Made by a program: the position numbers and the translations under genes. The notes beneath the pieces were generated by a model that made no database searches, was not told where the DNA came from, and worked only from the letters and a program-made list of their open reading frames with translations. 14,557 nucleotides of DNA from Candidatus Peregrinibacteria bacterium (GTDB lineage Bacteria; Patescibacteriota; Gracilibacteria; UBA1369), in NCBI GenBank assembly GCA_014729615.1, contig WJJQ01000037.1, forward strand, positions 1-14,557, in the 5' to 3' direction. Numbering within the stretch: the stretch's first letter is position 1; each line of letters starts with the position of its first letter. Of the stretch, positions 13,212-14,557 are shown in pieces.

Positions 13212-14327
13212 ATGGATGTACAAATAAGTAAAAATAAAGTTTCCCGGTCATTAACCGTTACAATAATCGATATTCCAAAAAGATTTTTTGGAAAAACAAT
13301 CTATTTTAAACTAGGGTCGGTTGTGAATTACAAGGGTAGGAGAGATAAGCCTTTTGGTGATTTTTTCAATAAAAAGATTGTTTTTTCAGCTGTGACGCAT
13401 TCTTTTCAAATCCCTTCAGAAACCATGGAAGGTGTTTATGATTATGAAAGCCCATGTGTCAAAATGTATCTTCAGGCGGAAATGCGGAAAAAAGGTTTGT
13501 TGGCGATATTGCCAATTTTTAAGCGAGAAATGCCGGGCGTGCTAAAAAAATATGAGATCAATAATCCTCCATATGATGCCAAATTAGATATTATAAATGT
13601 GCGCGATGAGTATAAAAAGACTCCAGGCAGTATGATAGCGTGTATTGTTCCCATTGCTTTGATTGTTGCCATTGTGTTTGGGTTAACTATGCTGGCATTA
13701 AATCTTAACGAACATGAAGAGGAAGTCAGGGGGTATTTAGTTGCCAATGAAAATGCAATCAGATCAGTGTTGGAACCCATGTTTAATACGCTTGGACCAA
13801 ATAGTTTGTATGCGATTGTGGCGGTTATAATTACAGCAATTATTGGAGTGTTTGTTTTTATTGCGATTAAAACGTGGTTCAAAATGTATAAGAAAAGTAA
13901 GAGCGCGACAAATGTGGAATTTAAGTTTAATTCGAATCAGCTTGAAATAGATAAAGAATATCATTTAAATGATTTTTTAAGGGCATCTTTTAATGACGAA
14001 TTGGAAAATGTTGTGGTAAGAATAGTTGCTTACAATATGGAAAACTCTTTTTATGTTCACAGGTCGCAAAGACGTTCTTATACGAAGTTTGTGAAAGATG
14101 TTGTTAAGTATCATATTCTTTTTGAAAAAAAACTGGGAAATGTAAAAGTGGGTGACAGTACCTTTGGTTTTAATTCAGAGATTATAAATTTAAATGGAAT
14201 TAAAGATTTGTTGCCTCAATATATGCCCCACAGATTTGCGGGTATTACCACTCATCTTAAATTGATGGTTATTAGCAAGTCGCATGTTGATCATGCAAAA
14301 GTTATCAGTGGTTTGAAAATTGTTTAG
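13212..14327 (+). CDS. Unknown two-TM protein with beta domains on both sides
   Basis: 371 residues, family not recognised. An N-terminal beta-rich region (1-135) precedes a TM helix (about 141-164, IACIVPIALIVAIVFGL). A short Glu/Asn-rich loop follows (165-195), then a second TM helix (about 199-222, YAIVAVIITAIIGVFVFIAI), a basic stretch (KTWFKMYKKSKSA) and a second beta-rich region (235-371). By the positive-inside rule both beta regions face the cytosol. The two halves share a layout: a basic segment, a FxIP or LPxYxP turn, then a strand such as CVKMYLQAEM or HLKLMVIS. This recalls the tandem beta sandwiches of arrestin-like proteins, but the similarity is weak and inferred. There is no signal peptide. 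The promoter places the ATG at the 5' end of the mRNA. The gene stands alone and is followed by a probable terminator. Confidence 0.8.
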   Translation: MDVQISKNKVSRSLTVTIIDIPKRFFGKTIYFKLGSVVNYKGRRDKPFGDFFNKKIVFSAVTHSFQIPSETMEGVYDYESPCVKMYLQAEMRKKGLLAILPIFKREMPGVLKKYEINNPPYDAKLDIINVRDEYKKTPGSMIACIVPIALIVAIVFGLTMLALNLNEHEEEVRGYLVANENAIRSVLEPMFNTLGPNSLYAIVAVIITAIIGVFVFIAIKTWFKMYKKSKSATNVEFKFNSNQLEIDKEYHLNDFLRASFNDELENVVVRIVAYNMENSFYVHRSQRRSYTKFVKDVVKYHILFEKKLGNVKVGDSTFGFNSEIINLNGIKDLLPQYMPHRFAGITTHLKLMVISKSHVDHAKVISGLKIV

Positions 14328-14390
14328 ATTATTATTGTTTTCCAATAGCCGAAGTCGACGCTGTCGTTCTTATTTCTGTTGTTCAGAAAA

Positions 14391-14424
14391 TCTTGCACCG
14401 TGCCTTGCAAGAATGTTTTTTTTT
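14391..14424 (+). terminator. Probable rho-independent terminator
   Basis: TCTTGCA (14391-14397) pairs with TGCAAGA (14406-14412) around an 8-nt loop. Nine consecutive T (14416-14424) follow after three bases. The stem is short with modest GC. It lies 64 nt past the stop of the two-TM protein gene, in the right orientation. Confidence 0.55.
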
Positions 14425-14489
14425 GAATTGTTCATATTTGGGGAGCTGTATTTTTGGGTAGTAGGTACAAATAAAGTAATACTTTCATG

Positions 14490-14534
14490 ACACTAGCACG
14501 GTTTATATAATTTTTATATAAATTGTGCTAGTGT
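14490..14534 (+). repeat. Long imperfect palindrome, 20-bp arms
   Basis: Positions 14490-14509 pair with 14515-14534 around the 5-nt centre ATTTT. Eighteen pairs are Watson-Crick; the other two, next to each other (14500 and 14501 with 14524 and 14523), are G-T, which would be allowed pairs in a plus-strand RNA but mismatches in a minus-strand one. Arms are ACACTAGCAC plus an AT-rich inner part. No T-run follows on either strand. Beyond the terminator, 14328-14557 otherwise shows no gene; a 13-bp dyad (AAAGTA, A, TACTTT) lies at 14473-14485. Confidence 0.9.
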
Positions 14535-14557
14535 GCTGAACAGGGTTCGCCAAATAC

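Noticed and set aside
14490..14534. Palindrome as evidence of an insertion sequence
   Set aside because: No transposase fragment or target duplication is visible next to it; kept only as an unexplained repeat.
14535..14557. GGTTCGCC near the right edge as a tRNA T-arm
   Set aside because: The sequence does not continue into a T-loop consensus and no acceptor, D or anticodon arms are present upstream.

Overview
The window is AT-rich and gene-dense, with short intergenic gaps. It most likely comes from a Patescibacteria (Candidate Phyla Radiation) genome. The main reasons are a DUF4012-family protein, a secreted protein anchored by S-layer homology (SLH) repeats, several small proteins with no recognisable relatives, and A-rich 5' leaders without Shine-Dalgarno sequences. 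This assignment is inferred from gene content; there is no rRNA in the window. The standard genetic code fits: all frames are intact, and the identified stops are mostly TAA or TAG with a single TGA.

Layout. (1) Positions 1-1087, minus strand: a partial protein with an N-terminal hydrophobic segment and a transglutaminase-like Cys/His/Glu core, cut by the window edge. (2) A divergent promoter region at 1088-1247. (3) Positions 1248-7296, plus strand: seven closely packed genes that may form one transcription unit. They encode a repeat-bearing lipoprotein, a family 2 glycosyltransferase with TPRs, a DUF4012 protein, a CaCA-family cation exchanger, MsrB, MsrA, and a ferric-reductase-like membrane flavocytochrome. 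(4) Positions 7325-7894, minus: an NADPH-dependent FMN reductase-like flavoprotein, convergent with that operon. (5) Positions 8064-11071, minus: a 760-residue SLH surface protein with its own consensus promoter and a rho-independent terminator, preceded by an unknown Cys/His-containing protein. (6) Positions 11269-12275: a small plus-strand gene, convergent with an unknown minus-strand gene, then a small two-helix membrane protein. (7) Positions 12281-13093, minus: a short-chain dehydrogenase, apparently co-transcribed with the small membrane protein. (8) Positions 13212-14327, plus: an unknown two-TM protein with beta-rich domains on both sides, apparently translated from a leaderless mRNA. 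(9) Positions 14328-14557: a probable terminator and a long, nearly perfect inverted repeat.

Functional themes. The left half combines cell-surface or glycan functions (lipoprotein, glycosyltransferase, DUF4012) with ion exchange and repair of oxidised methionine. The membrane flavocytochrome directly after msrA is a candidate electron donor or oxygen/peroxide-handling partner. The SLH protein is probably a surface-layer component, with four Cys-bounded beta modules and extra Cys pairs between its SLH repeats.

Expression signals are unusually clear. Eight consensus-like sigma-70 promoters can be placed, four of them with an extended TGN-TATAAT -10 and a fifth with a TGA before a weaker -10. 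Most predicted leaders are only about 0-42 nt long, and no identified start codon has a convincing Shine-Dalgarno sequence. No mobile element, CRISPR array, rRNA or tRNA was recognised.
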